A stretch of 64,000 nucleotides of DNA, taken from the NCBI GenBank assembly GCA_002964805.2, contig PUDQ02000009.1, positions 248,001 through 312,000 of the forward strand, read 5' to 3'. The position numbers were made by a program, and so were the translations under genes. The notes below the pieces were generated by a model. It was given only the letters and a program-made list of their open reading frames with translations. It ran no database searches and was not told the origin of the DNA. Origin of the DNA: Trametes villosa (lineage: Eukaryota; Basidiomycota; Agaricomycetes; Polyporales; Polyporaceae). Shown here piece after piece: positions 32,639-43,501 of this stretch (positions are counted from its first letter, which is position 1; every line of letters starts with the position of its first letter).

Positions 32639-35600
32639 ATGAGCCCGTCCTCGTTTTCTCCTCACGACGACCACGCACAGAGCTCCAGCCATGCAAACAA
32701 GTCCTCCTCGGGCCTTACTCTCGTCCTACCACCCCTCAGCGCACTCAAGGCCCAGAAAAGCAAGAAAAAGCTGAAGCTCACCTACGAGGAGCCCGTCAAG
32801 AAGGCACCGAGGCCACTCAAGCTTAAGCCTCTGAAGGAGGTCCTCAGTAAACTGATCGTGCAGATCAAGAAGTGAGCGTGAACACCAGCCATGCGTAAGG
32901 AGGATATATGCTAACAACTGTGCGCAGGAAAGATGATTACGCCTTCTTCCTCCATCCTGTGGACCCTGCACAGGTGCCAGGGTACTCCGATGTCATCTCG
33001 CGGCCGATGGACCTTGGCACGATGACTTTGAAGGTGGAGCGGGGAAAATACAGATCACTAGAGGAGTTCGCAGTGAGTTCAGCACCTTTTTCTCTATTTC
33101 ACCGGGGCACCCTTCCGTTTTATGGCACGCCCACCTCCTACCGAATGCATCCATCCTATCATCGTAGCTTCATGCGATGCATGCGCCGTGTTACATGCTG
33201 ATCATATCGTGAATGCATGATGTGATCAGTATGCAACTGCAGCATGTTCGACTACTGGACACATTCCCCAGAAACGTTCCTTGCCTCACCCATAGTTTTG
33301 CATGCGCCTTTCCGGTGACCACCGGGGGACCCACCAAAATGATGGAAGTGAAAGTCCGCTCCGATAACTCGAAGTTCCACTCGTCATACTGCCACTTCCA
33401 CTCGTCGGCTCACTTCCACTTGGAGAGTGCGCAAGGGGGTTCCTGTGGAGAGTTGTGACGCTGTGGTTACATCCTGGGGACGGCGCGAGGGTGTGGCCTG
33501 GGAGACCCCGTTGCAGGGAGAGCAACGGCATGAAGCTTCCGCGCTAGGGACCCTCGGCAGGCGATCCTGCTAACCCATTCTGGGGCCTTGCCCTTCTCTA
33601 ACTCTGGGTCATCGCCGCCGGCGCTATTGAAGACCATCAGAATACCTCTACAAGTTCGAGCCAGCGGGGGTCGGGCAGAATTTGGGCAGAAACTCACTGA
33701 GCAGCGAGTGGCGAGGTAGCGGCGGACGTGATGAGAGTAGCGCAACTCGCGCGGCCACATTGAACGCGAACGCGCCCGCTATGGTCACGCGGAAAGATGA
33801 GCGAGTGGAAGTGGAAGTGCCCTGTTAGTGGGCCGCCTCGACACAAGCTCCCACTCCCACTGGCTCACTTTCACCTCCATTTGCCGAGTGACACTTCCGA
33901 TACTTTAATGTATACTCGTGCGGCGTGCTGGAGTCGCGTGCAATACGCGCAAGAAGGTACGAATACCGGGCGCACGCGCATACAGCCTGTGTTGCTAGTG
34001 CGCACGAGCCAGAAGCTCAGGCGCGTCGAAGCGGAGTGCAAACCGTCATCAGAGCTGATGGACGCGGATGCAGACGACGAGGGCGTCCTCGCGAAAGCTG
34101 CCGCTGAAGACGTGAACGCACATGCGTCTTCCATAGCCAGGGCGCCCGAGCGGCGCGAGAGACGGGCTTTGCGTCCTTCGTGCGCTGGGACGTCTGTAGC
34201 ACGTTGTCTTGCCTGATGTTATTGCAGCGGAGTACGAGCGTCCAGTCTTTGCTGCAGAGAGGCTTGCGCACCTAATATATTCCAGTTATTATATGCCTAC
34301 TTGCTGACCAACGCTACGTTAGTCTGACATCCGTCTCGTCACTACCAACGCCAAAACCTTCAACCCACCCGGGACGATCTACCACACGGAAGCCGACCGC
34401 ATAGAAGCCTTCGCGCTCGAGCACATCTCCAAAGCTTCCGCCACCGTCATCGAGTACGAGACGGACTGGAACATTGAGATCGAGAAGGACGAAGACCCGG
34501 TCAACGTGGACGACGACGATGTGTCGGGCATTGCGGGGACGCCCGTGGAGAAGACCCGGGGCACGCCCATGGACGTCGACGAGAGCCGTGCGGGCTCGCC
34601 GTTCCCGGCGCAGGCGGGTGGAAAGCGCGTGAAGGGGAAGAAGCTGCCTGGGCCGCTCTCAGAGAGCATAGAGCCCGACGGCGGCCTCCCTGGAGCCAAG
34701 GACGGTCTCGGCTCGTTTCCGCCAGGTTCGGGCTGGGGAGAGCTGATGCTCGCGCTGAAGCTGAAGGGTACGTTTCCAAACTATGTCGTGTCGTCTCAAA
34801 TGCCCATGGAACGATGCAGGCAAGCGTTACAAGACGAAGAAAGAGCGGATGCGGATCGAGAAGAACGGCCTGCCCTACACCGCCGAGGGCAGCCTCGACT
34901 ACTGGGAAGGTGCGTCTCATTTCGGCTCTATGTCTCCTGCCGGCTCATGTCGCCGTAGTGGAGGACCCTTTTCCTACGATTTTCGCGCCTCTCGTGCCCG
35001 ACCCTCTAGAGAGACCGCAACTTAACCCTCTCTACCCATCACTCGAGCCTGTTGACCCATCGCGGCCACAGCTTCCCGGCCCCGTGAACATTCTCCCCGC
35101 AGAAGACGTCCCACTACCTTCTACGCTATTCGCCGCCGCCACTCTCTCCAAGCAGCCTGGCCGCACGAAGCAGCCGAGGCGACGGCACTGGGCGATCCAG
35201 CGGAATGCGCCTACGCGCGGTCGAGCCAGGGATGCACAGGACGAAGAGCCGGCGCCGTCGTGGAGTCACCCTCGCGATCCGGTGGCCATGGACTTCGGCA
35301 CGTTCGCAGCTCTGCCAAGCGTGCTAGCGGAGGAGAGGAAGGTCAAGGACGTAGGCGCGGAGCTGGGGTCAGAAGCAAAGCTCTTCGGTGCGCTGAGGCA
35401 GAGCTGCCAAGCCCCGGTCGCTGGCCCAAGCAAGCTGTTTGGCGCTGTCAAGACGGAGAGCGTGGAGGCTGCGGAGGACTATTGGGAGGGCAAGGCCGCA
35501 CAAGCGGAGTCGTACATCCAAGACGTCGTCTATGGAGGCGTCGACGGGTTCGCCTACGTGCGCAGCTTGGCGGAGTTCCTCACGCCCTCAGAACCCATCG

Positions 35601-36564
35601 TAGGTGTCTCTGCTACATATCACCGATATCCGTGGCTAAGTCGCTCTCTCAGGAGCGAGACGGTGAACCACCCACGTACGGCGAGCTCGGTGTGCCAGTA
35701 GCGAAGTGGGTAGAACAGAACATCGTCGATCCCCTCACCGACGGCCGGCACGCCATACTCTGCGAAGCCGCGCGCATGCTGCGTGAGCTGCCTCCGACCC
35801 CACCGCCAGAGCCGTCCTCCCCCGCCCCGCTCTCCATCCCCCTACCCACCACCTCTCCCTCCGCCGACCCCATCCGCCACCAGCTCGAGCTCTCCCTGCG
35901 CACCTACCCCGCGGCTGCGCGCGCCCTGCAGACGCTCCAGTCCATCGCGCGCGCGCAGATCGACCTGCCCGCGCTCATCCACGCGCCGGACGAGCTGTTC
36001 CGCGCGGAGGACGTGTGGGCAGGGCGCGAGTACCGCGAGCAGCGCCGGAGGGAGATGGACGAGGCGCTCGCTCGCGACCCGGAGAAGAACGCGGCGGCGT
36101 ACCTGCAGTGGGCGATCGAGGAGCACCGCGAGGCCGAGGCGGGCTCGGGGTCGACGGCGTCGGCGACGCCGGCGGGTGCGAGTGTCAATACGGCGGCGGT
36201 GGAGGACGCGGGGATGCTGGCGTATGCGCTGGAGTATGCCGCGGACGAAATCGCGCGGCTTGTGCGGGGTGCACAGCCGGGCGAGGAAGGCGATGTGAAG
36301 CCTTCCGCGAAGGCCGACCCCGACGGCGACGTCGAGATGAAGACCGAGGAGGACGCTACGGACGACGCACCCGCGCCAGCTACCACGAACGGCGAGAGCA
36401 AGGCCGAGCCTCACGCGGAGGGTGGGGAAGACCCGGCGCTGCGCAAGCTCAGACTCAACCTGCTCGCGCTCGCGAAGCGCGCGCCGCTGGACCAGATCAT
36501 GAAGCTCCCGGCTGAGCTCGTCCCGGCGCACCTGCGTCACATCGTGCCCACTGTAGACGCGTAG
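32639..36564 (+). CDS. Bromodomain protein (821 aa, 6 exons), possibly BRD7/9-like
   Basis: Exons: 32639-32871, 32928-33072, 34323-34767, 34820-34909, 34959-35599, 35653-36564. The N-terminus is Ser-rich and then basic. The bromodomain spans about residues 60-165: LKEVLSKLIVQIKKKDDYAFF (helix Z), HPVDPAQVPGYSDVISRPMDLGTM (ZA loop), then LEEFASDIRLVTTNAKTFNPPGT with the acetyl-lysine-contacting Asn at about 140. The third exon adds an acidic linker with KRVKGKK and RYKTKKERMR basic patches; the rest is long, proline- and alanine-rich, with a helical C-terminus (ALRKLRLNLLALAKRAPLDQIMKLP). It should bind acetylated histones in a nuclear chromatin complex. The BRD7/9 assignment is tentative. The intron inside the bromodomain (33073-34322) is 1250 nt, far outside the 41-76 nt norm here. 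For the last intron I chose 35600-35652; an acceptor 12 nt earlier also keeps frame. Confidence 0.9.
33325..33905. mobile_element. MITE-like insertion in the bromodomain-gene intron
   Basis: Both ends of this stretch carry related inverted segments. The left end has ATGGAAGTGAAAGT (33341 onward) and CTGCCACTTCCACTCGTCGGCTC (about 33389-33411). The right end, read on the other strand, has ATGGAGGTGAAAGT and GGGCACTTCCACTTCCACTCGCTCAT. The motif GGAAGTG or its complement recurs at least six times, all near the two ends. No transposase is encoded. This is the pattern of a short non-autonomous DNA transposon with imperfect terminal repeats of about 100 nt. Exact ends and target-site duplication could not be fixed. 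Confidence 0.5.
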
Positions 36565-36948
36565 GCAGAGAAGGCCCACGGGGCGTTGCGGCTATCCTGC
36601 GGGTGGAAGACGTGCGATGTTGTAGAAGATTTGTAGCAATAGAGGTGCGCCTGTGTACAACCCTGTTAACTTGTGGCTGGCTTTGTCGAGGGCGCGAGAG
36701 TGCTTGTGCGTATGTTTTGCAAGTGCTACGATGCCGCTACCATCTGCCTTCAACCGTCCGCAGTCAGACTTGTCCGAGACCCTCGAGAATTCGATGCCAC
36801 CGCAAAAGGGATCACAAATTCAACACGGAACTCAGGCCGAAGGCGGTACGCAACCGTTGGTATTCGCGATTGAGATTGTTGACCGACTAAGTGTTCGCAT
36901 AATGTAATAGCGCCGCAGATGCCTCCAAACAGTACCCCGCTCCTACAT
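36565..36948. other. Region between convergent genes
   Basis: The bromodomain gene and the class B F-box gene at 36949-38721 point toward each other here. Nothing else recognised. Confidence 0.4.
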
Positions 36949-38721
36949 TCACTCACACCATTTGTACGTCACTCGCGCCGCATACGACCCGAAGCTCTCC
37001 AAATACCTCGCCTTCAGCTCCTCGAACTGCCCAGGATTCTCCAACCTGCGATGCTTCGGCGCGAAGGTGAGCTCTTCCAGAACCTCCGACTGGCCGAGGG
37101 CGGCCCTCCTGCCCTCGAGGATCGCCTTCACATGAAGCGGGAAGAGCGCGTCATTCGCATCGAAGCAGCCGAGCTCCAATGACCGAAGTTCCGGCAGTAG
37201 AAGGCGGTCGTCATCTTGGGTCCCCTCCGGCGCGGTGCTAGGGTCGAGGCTCTGGACACAGGCTAGCGCGCCTTCTTCCTCACAGTCATAGTCGTGTCCG
37301 TCAAGGATGAGACAACGCAGCCGAGGGAAGGTGGTGAACGCCGCGCGCCAGTCGATGGCGACGAAGTCGTAGCCGGCTTCGGGGATGATGACGCATCCAG
37401 GGCTGAGGCGCAACTCCTCGAGAGGGGCGTTGCGCAAGATGTCGAAGGAGTCGACGAACACAGGCATCTGCGCTACGAGATGCGCAGTTCGCGGGCGATT
37501 GGCGGTGATCTTGAAGTTCGGCTTGCGAGAGAGGGTGTCGTCCGAGACTGGGCTGGAATACGCGTAGATTTGGGCCGGATACTGGGCCACGGAGGCTGCG
37601 ACTAGCGTGCTGAGGAGAGGGAGACCACTCCGGTCGTCCGGTATCACCGCATGAAGGCCTTGTGCTACCTCTGCTTCAGTGACCTCGTGATCGAAGCAAC
37701 AGTATAAGTCGACCTTTGCAGTGGCCGGAAGACTGAATGCGGAGAGAAGGCCCCTCGTTACCCCGACATCGACATTCTGCACGTCGAGCTTCCGCAGCCT
37801 AGGAAGCGGGTGGCGACGTACGCGCACCTGAGGAAGGTGGTCGTTGCCGGTCGCCTGACGGTCCACGTACGAGATCGTGACGTTTTCTACCTCGCTGCAG
37901 GCCTGCAGGACCTGAACAAGCGTCGCCAGATTGATTCTGCCTTGCATCCTGTGCCCGCTCAGTTCCAGGTTGGTTATCTGTCCGAGTAGAGGGGAGGGAG
38001 AGACGGAGACGCCAGAAGCAGAGATGTACTTGAGCTTGGGTAGCCGTTCGCGGGCGAGATCTAGAACCTCGAAGTCGAGGACGTCGAGCTCGTAATGCTG
38101 AAAGTACACCAGAGCTTCCAGTGCGGGCATGGGGTGTTCCAGCAGGGTAGTGAGCGGCCTGGAGCTGCTGGTATAGTAGCACTTCCGTATGATGATGCGG
38201 CGGACGCGCTGCAGCGCGCCCGGCGTCCGGATGAGGAGCGCGAACGCTTCTTCACTGACGGGGTCCAGGGTGCGTCTGATGACGATGGAGATCTGTGTGG
38301 CCTTCGAGCGAACCAGCGCCGTGCGGAAGTAGTCTAGTCTCCCTTGGACGACCAAGGACTGCCACAGTCTTGGGGTGGAGGCGGAGACGACGAACCAGTG
38401 ACGGCAGACGGTCTGGCACAGGCTACTAGGAGACCACATGGCGTCCTGTTCAGCATCTTCCCGGGGGCCGCCCTGGACGCACATGAAGATCTCGGCGAGC
38501 ATCTCAACAGGGAGCCTGTTGATCGGCGCGCAGGCGTTGATGAGAGCGTTGGTCTCGAGGAGTTCCTGCTCGAGTCTCTTCTGCCTGTCCCCGAGGATGG
38601 CGCGCGTCTCGTCCAATGTCGGTAATTTGGCGACGATCGGCATGGCGCCCATAGGAGCGAGACCGTAGAGCGGCGGCTGCAGGAAGTCTGCGCGGAGGAT
38701 ATCCGACACATTCTCGGACAT
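36949..38721 (-). CDS. F-box protein, class B (590 aa)
   Basis: One coding exon from ATG 38721 (MSENVSDILRAD). PPLYGLAPMGAMP at about 16-28, F-box at 67-118: INRLPVEMLAEIFMCVQ, a 20-residue spacer, then VCRHWFVVSASTPRLWQ. C-terminal blocks: SFDILRNAPLEELRL, IDWRAAFTTFPRLRCLIL and LDPSTAPEGTQDDDRLLLPEL, then ESFGSYAARVTYK near the end. It is the intact member closest to 24602-26434 and ends the right-hand block. Leader introns are listed separately. Probable SCF adaptor. Confidence 0.92.
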   Translation of the reverse strand: MSENVSDILRADFLQPPLYGLAPMGAMPIVAKLPTLDETRAILGDRQKRLEQELLETNALINACAPINRLPVEMLAEIFMCVQGGPREDAEQDAMWSPSSLCQTVCRHWFVVSASTPRLWQSLVVQGRLDYFRTALVRSKATQISIVIRRTLDPVSEEAFALLIRTPGALQRVRRIIIRKCYYTSSSRPLTTLLEHPMPALEALVYFQHYELDVLDFEVLDLARERLPKLKYISASGVSVSPSPLLGQITNLELSGHRMQGRINLATLVQVLQACSEVENVTISYVDRQATGNDHLPQVRVRRHPLPRLRKLDVQNVDVGVTRGLLSAFSLPATAKVDLYCCFDHEVTEAEVAQGLHAVIPDDRSGLPLLSTLVAASVAQYPAQIYAYSSPVSDDTLSRKPNFKITANRPRTAHLVAQMPVFVDSFDILRNAPLEELRLSPGCVIIPEAGYDFVAIDWRAAFTTFPRLRCLILDGHDYDCEEEGALACVQSLDPSTAPEGTQDDDRLLLPELRSLELGCFDANDALFPLHVKAILEGRRAALGQSEVLEELTFAPKHRRLENPGQFEELKARYLESFGSYAARVTYKWCE

Positions 38722-39010
38722 GGTGGGACTCCTGTGACGCTAGTGAGTTGAAGTGATCTGAGCGGCTTACGGTTGACGCCTTGGTTACATACCGCGTTAT
38801 AACCGGCAAATACTGTTCAAAAGGCCGGGTACGGTTGAAAGGGATAGCGACTGTGTCTCGGGTCTATGACAGCGTAGCTTTGCTGCTAGGCGAGAACAAG
38901 TTAGCGCGATACAAAGAGATGCGAAGACAGGGACCCAAGCGCTCACCTCGGAGTGGATTCCTCGCGACACATAGTTGGCGATGCCTGCGAAGAGATTATG
39001 TACTGCGTCG
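38722..39010 (-). promoter_or_regulatory. Conserved class B promoter and two-intron leader
   Basis: On the minus strand: a TATA-like TACATAATC (about 38996-39004), then leader introns 38886-38946 (GTGAGC..CCTAG, 61 nt) and 38732-38792 (GTATGT..CACAG, 61 nt). The second ends 10 nt before ATG 38721. Sequence and layout match the leaders at 15100-15399 and 24410-24671, and the match continues upstream to about 39170. Confidence 0.6.
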
Positions 39011-39412
39011 CAACAACGATCACCAACATAGGACTACAACGCAGGCACAACGTCTGTGTGCAGTCAGGGAGTACCAAGTCGCGCGAGGTGCGGGCACGCT
39101 AGCGCTAACATTGTTCGCAGAGTGCCGAAGTTGGCGACGCGCCACTCGGAGAACAACATGCCATTTCTCAAAAGTATTGATGGACGTAGGAGCTGTTTAC
39201 AAAGCGGCTCCGATGTGCAGATGCTCGAAGTGCCCTAGGCGGGTGTCGCAACAGCATTTATCGTAGGGACCAAGGGACAAGCGCAGCCATATACACCATG
39301 CCACCACTGACTCTGTAATAGGGAAATCAATACCACTTACACCTCAGCTAGGCGTGACTTACAGACCTGTCTCAGCGTACAACATGTCGCGTCTTCATGC
39401 GGCCCGGGGAGT
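39011..39412. other. Intergenic, outer part of a class B promoter
   Basis: Up to about 39170 it aligns with the distal upstream region of the class B genes at 15400 and 24602 (for example TGTTCTCCGAGTGGCGCGTCGCC on the minus strand). The remainder is the 3' flank of the class A gene to the right. Confidence 0.45.
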
Positions 39413-41266
39413 TTACATGTACACGCGCTCATATGCTAGATTCCTGATCAGCGGCGCCAACCGTTCCTCGAAGGCAGCCTTGCTTGCATGATACTCGGCT
39501 TCGTCCCGATGGCCAACTAAACCTAGTACGAGTTCCTCGAGGGCGTGCTCCGTGGATAGAAGTCGGCACCGGTTCTCCAAGCACGTCGCGATGGCCTCCA
39601 AGAGCGCATCCGGGGCCTCCGTCAGCGCGAGTCCGTGGAGGGACAAGCATTGCAGGCGAGGGGCGAGGAGACCGTCCACCCCGTTCGAACTGGGCGCCAC
39701 TGTACTGTGCATTGCGACTTCGGGGTCCAGGGCGGAGAAGACAACATCCGCAGAGACCTGTAAATCACCCCTGGGCACGATCAGTTGCAGGCGGCGTAGC
39801 GCTGGGAACGCCGCAAAGACGCTCCGCCAACAGGTCGCCGTGACCGCAGCAGCGGAGGCCGCGATGAGCAGATACTCGAGCGGCGCCTCGCAAAGAACGT
39901 CGACGAAGTCTACGAGGCCCAGGCCCGCTCCATCGCCGAACTGATCGAGGAAGCTGGGTGCGAAGCAGATAGCAGAGTTGATATTCGCATTGCGTGGTGC
40001 ATTCGAGCACGGTTGGGTGTACCCTGCGAAACCGTACGTGGCGGTGGTGCTCAAGACGTGGGCTTCGACAATCTGCGCGAGAATCGGCAGGCCGCGTCGG
40101 TCCTCGGGTAGGACTGCCCGAATGCCCTCCGCGACTCCCATAGCAGGTCCGACCCGGAGAGGGAAGGTAAAGTCGAGGATGGCGGTAGTAGGGACCGCGA
40201 TCACAGACAAAATCGCCTTGATGACAGGACCTTGGGCGCTGATGGAGAGCTTCCGTAGATTGCTGAGCGCGGTCCTCGCCATTCCGGGGAAGGGAATCGG
40301 GCTCTGGGGATTGAGCACATATATTCTAGATAGGATGAGTTCCTCCGCGTTCTCCATGTGGCGTAGTGCGTGCACGATGGCCTCGATCGTCAGAGGGGGG
40401 ATGCCGAAGCAGTCATGTACCTGGATACTCCGCAACTGCCGGAGGATGGCATGGCCGCAGAGAATATTGATTCGGTGGGCGTGGAGTTGTTGCAGCTGGG
40501 GGAAGTGCTCGGGAGGAAATTCGAGGCGAAGTGCTACGGCACTTCGGTCGAGGGTAGCGTTGAAGTAGCGCAGCACGGGCATCGAATTCTCAGCTATAAA
40601 GCGAGAAATAACTGTACCGCCGAAGATGGGCCCCGGTATTCCTTCCATCCGGAGAGTTTGTACGCGGTGCAGATGAGATTCGAGGCAGGCGGCGACGTCA
40701 GAGAAGGAATGGATGTGGGCGCACATGATCTCCACGCTGATTTTTGCATTCCTTGACCGAGCAAGGCCGGTGTGTAGGAGGTTCGTACTTCCCCTAACCT
40801 TGAGAAACCTCCAGAGGATCCCCGCCGTCGAACCGACGACGAACCAGTGTCTGCAGACCCGGAGGACGTCGAACCAGTTGTAATCGTCCGGCGCGTCAGT
40901 TTCCTGAAGATGAGCGAAGACCCTAATGAGCAGCTCCGCAGGAAGTTTGTTGACAGGGCTGGTCGCGTTGAAAAGGGCGTATACGCCCAAATATTCCAAA
41001 CTCTGCTGCCTGCCGAGGGCGCTCGCTAGTATAAGTGCTTCGCGTTCGTCTTCGTGCGGCGCATCGGCGATCACAGGAACATATTCTGGCGCTTCGAGCC
41101 CATAGTAAGGCGAACAGAGTTGTGTGGCTCTCAAGGGGTCTGAAGGGACATCCGTGCTGGCAGTGACATGAGTGAGGACTCGGAGGAAGCTCGACAGTAT
41201 ATCTCACCATACGGTGCCACGCCTTTGCTGCGATTCTTGCTGGCCCGGCGCACGATCTTGTGTCAT
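39413..41266 (-). CDS. F-box protein, class A, divergent (600 aa, two exons)
   Basis: Minus-strand exons 41208-41266 and 39413-41156; intron 41157-41207 (GTGAGA..GCCAG, 51 nt, phase 2). The long exon has no usable ATG at its start: it opens with a TTG inside DPLRATQLCSPYYG, which aligns with DPLRGARLQPPYYG. The first exon supplies MTQDRAPGQQESQQRRGTVC and then TDVPSDPLR. F-box at about 81-130: VNKLPAELLIRVFAHLQE, then VCRHWFVVGSTAGILWR. C-terminal blocks IKAILSVIAVPTTA, DRRGLPILAQIVEA, DFVDVLCEAPLEYLLI, CWRSVFAAFPALRRL and FSALDPEV are recognisable but the most divergent of the class. Probable SCF substrate receptor. Confidence 0.87.
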
Positions 41267-41575
41267 GTCAGTCCTTCAGTACTGGGCCCTCAGGATCTTT
41301 GTTGTCTCGAGCCAGAATAGCAATAGCAGGTAGATGTCGAGACCTGGAAGAGAGGCTGGGGTGGTGGGATGTAAACCGTTGGTTCAAGGTCTGATCATTG
41401 AACTGAAGAGCCGCCGCTACTATAATATCTGATCTAATCGGAGTAGATCTCCCGTTATCTGCGTAAGTCCTTAGTTAGTCCCACCAAGCATAATCACTAC
41501 ATTCAACGATTAACAGAGTCAAAACAGTACTTTAGTACTGTACATAGTACGCCCTACTTGTATACCAGCTGCGGT

Positions 41576-43501
41576 CTACCATATTTCATCCGTCGGCGAG
41601 ACGAAGATGAACCCCACCAGCGGCGACAGCCCTGTTTCAAGAGTAGCCTTCCCGCCCGGGGGCTGCGCCCAAGCCGTTTGGAGGCCTACCAGACGCAAGT
41701 CGATCCGCTCGATACGCCCTCTGATTCCACCGAGAGCTCGCTTCCGATTCTCCAAACTCGCCTTGATTGTGGCTAGAACGGCGTCGGTATCCGATGACGC
41801 GAGCCCTTCGAGGTTTATATGTTGAAGGTCCGGGCAGAGCACTTCGACGTCCGCCTGCATCTTGCTCGGGTGCTCCTGCTCGCCAAGGTGAGGGCTGCCT
41901 GTCGTGCGTATGCACCCAGGATCCAATGCAGAGAAGATGGTATCCGCACCAGGCAGACCGTTCTCCACCGACTGCCAGCCTGGCTCCACGTGAAGGTCGA
42001 ACTCGCGCAGCGTAGGAAAGGTGGAGAAGAGATGCCGCCAATCAGTCGAGGCGACTACTGTAGACGTGGTGGTGATGTCCAGAGATTGTAGAGGAGCGTC
42101 GCGGAATACATTGACGAGATCGCCTAGCCCGATGGCATCGGGGTCAATATTGAACTCGTCCTCAGGGTCTGAGACGTCAATGCTGAATTCGACTTGAGGA
42201 CCGAAACAGGTGCTCGGTCTGATTGCGCGAGGTGTCGTGTAGCCCCCTAGAGAGTGCTCCCCCGGAATGGACGCGACATACAGGGCGACAATGCTGGAGA
42301 TGATGGGCAGGCAGCTTCGATCTTCCGGAAGAGCTAGGCTGAAACTCGGGGTGTCGCCCTGTGGGGCGTCGGCAGTGAAAGGGCATGTGAGGTTGACGGT
42401 TGCGGTGGGCGGGATAATGATTGCAGAGAGGACCGCTTTCAGGACTGGCCCGTCCGCGTAAATCGCGACATCCTGTAGCTGATTCAAAGCAACTTTGTCG
42501 TCCGAAGATGGAATCATTGCGGCGCTGCCAACGTCGCACACTTGTATGTGCCGCATGGAAAGATCCTTGGCGTTCTCCATCTTGCGCACGGCATCGACGA
42601 GTGTTGCAGTATCGAGGTTGGGGTCTTCGCCGAGACAGTCGTTGACGCTGACCATGTGCAGCTGCGAAGCAATCGCAAAGTTGGGGTAGATGTTGAATCC
42701 GGAGGTGTGAAGTTCTCGCAGCTGGGGGAAGGACACTGGGGAGAGGTTGAGCGCTGCCTCTGGGAGGCCATCGGCTCGTTGGGCGAACACTTGAAGAAAT
42801 CGCAGCGACGGCATTTCGTTCTCCATGAAGGCCACAAAGGCGGGCAGGCATTTCGGGGATATGATCCCGATTCGGAGGTCGCGTAGTCGGTTCAGGTGAG
42901 GCGAGATGAGTCCAGTGACCTCGGCGAGGGGGAAAAGCAGCGCAAAGGGCGTAATCCTGATGCTCAGATCTGCACCCTGCGAGCGAGCAAGACCAGTGTG
43001 GAGGAGGTTTGTACGTGTCTCGACGTGGAGGTCGCGCCAGAGCTTCGCTGTTGTCGACCCGATGACGAACCAGTGCCGGCAGACACGGAGGACATTGAGC
43101 CATCCCATCTTGATGTCCCCGACCTGCAGCTGCACAAAGATCTCGACGAGGAGCTCGATAGGAAGCCTGTTAATCGGCACGCCGGCGTTTAGGAGAGTAT
43201 ACATTCCCTGTAGCTCCTGTTCTCGCTGGCGTACTTGGGAGGTGAGCTCTACGCGGCCATCCCGATCGAACGCAGTGGTCATGGGGATGTGACCCAGCGA
43301 CGGGACCCCGTAATAGGGCGGCCGGAGATGAGCACCTCGGAGCGGGTCCAAGCGCGGAGTTGTGTCCATGCTGTTCCATGAATTAGAAAGTTTAAAGACA
43401 CACGACATATGCAAGCGTACATACCTTCCCAGTGTGCGGGCCGGTGGCGCTTGCCAGCGAGAGAGATGGCGCTCCATCCTCTCCATGGGATTATCGTGCA
43501 T
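41576..43501 (-). CDS. F-box protein, class A (623 aa, two exons)
   Basis: Minus-strand exons 43425-43501 and 41576-43370; intron 43371-43424 (GTATGT..GAACAG with a TTCTAATTC branch region, 54 nt, phase 2). The first exon begins at ATG 43501 and gives MHDNPMERMERHLSRW and on to GSMDTTPRLDPL. The intron also reads open, so an unspliced form would be 18 residues longer; the other class A genes argue for splicing. PPYYG at about 42-46, F-box at 91-138: INRLPIELLVEIFVQLQ, then VCRHWFVIGSTTAKLWR. C-terminal blocks LKAVLSAIIIPPTA, DRSCLPIISSIVAL, DLVNVFRDAPL, STDWRHLFSTFPTLREFDL and FSALDPGC. Probable SCF substrate receptor. Confidence 0.9.
   Translation of the reverse strand: MHDNPMERMERHLSRWQAPPARTLGRYVRLHMSCVFKLSNSWNSMDTTPRLDPLRGAHLRPPYYGVPSLGHIPMTTAFDRDGRVELTSQVRQREQELQGMYTLLNAGVPINRLPIELLVEIFVQLQVGDIKMGWLNVLRVCRHWFVIGSTTAKLWRDLHVETRTNLLHTGLARSQGADLSIRITPFALLFPLAEVTGLISPHLNRLRDLRIGIISPKCLPAFVAFMENEMPSLRFLQVFAQRADGLPEAALNLSPVSFPQLRELHTSGFNIYPNFAIASQLHMVSVNDCLGEDPNLDTATLVDAVRKMENAKDLSMRHIQVCDVGSAAMIPSSDDKVALNQLQDVAIYADGPVLKAVLSAIIIPPTATVNLTCPFTADAPQGDTPSFSLALPEDRSCLPIISSIVALYVASIPGEHSLGGYTTPRAIRPSTCFGPQVEFSIDVSDPEDEFNIDPDAIGLGDLVNVFRDAPLQSLDITTTSTVVASTDWRHLFSTFPTLREFDLHVEPGWQSVENGLPGADTIFSALDPGCIRTTGSPHLGEQEHPSKMQADVEVLCPDLQHINLEGLASSDTDAVLATIKASLENRKRALGGIRGRIERIDLRLVGLQTAWAQPPGGKATLETGLSPLVGFIFVSPTDEIW

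Noticed and set aside
32296..32826. Open frame overlapping the first exon of the bromodomain gene
   Set aside because: A different frame in the same place encodes the bromodomain N-terminus with a supported splice junction.
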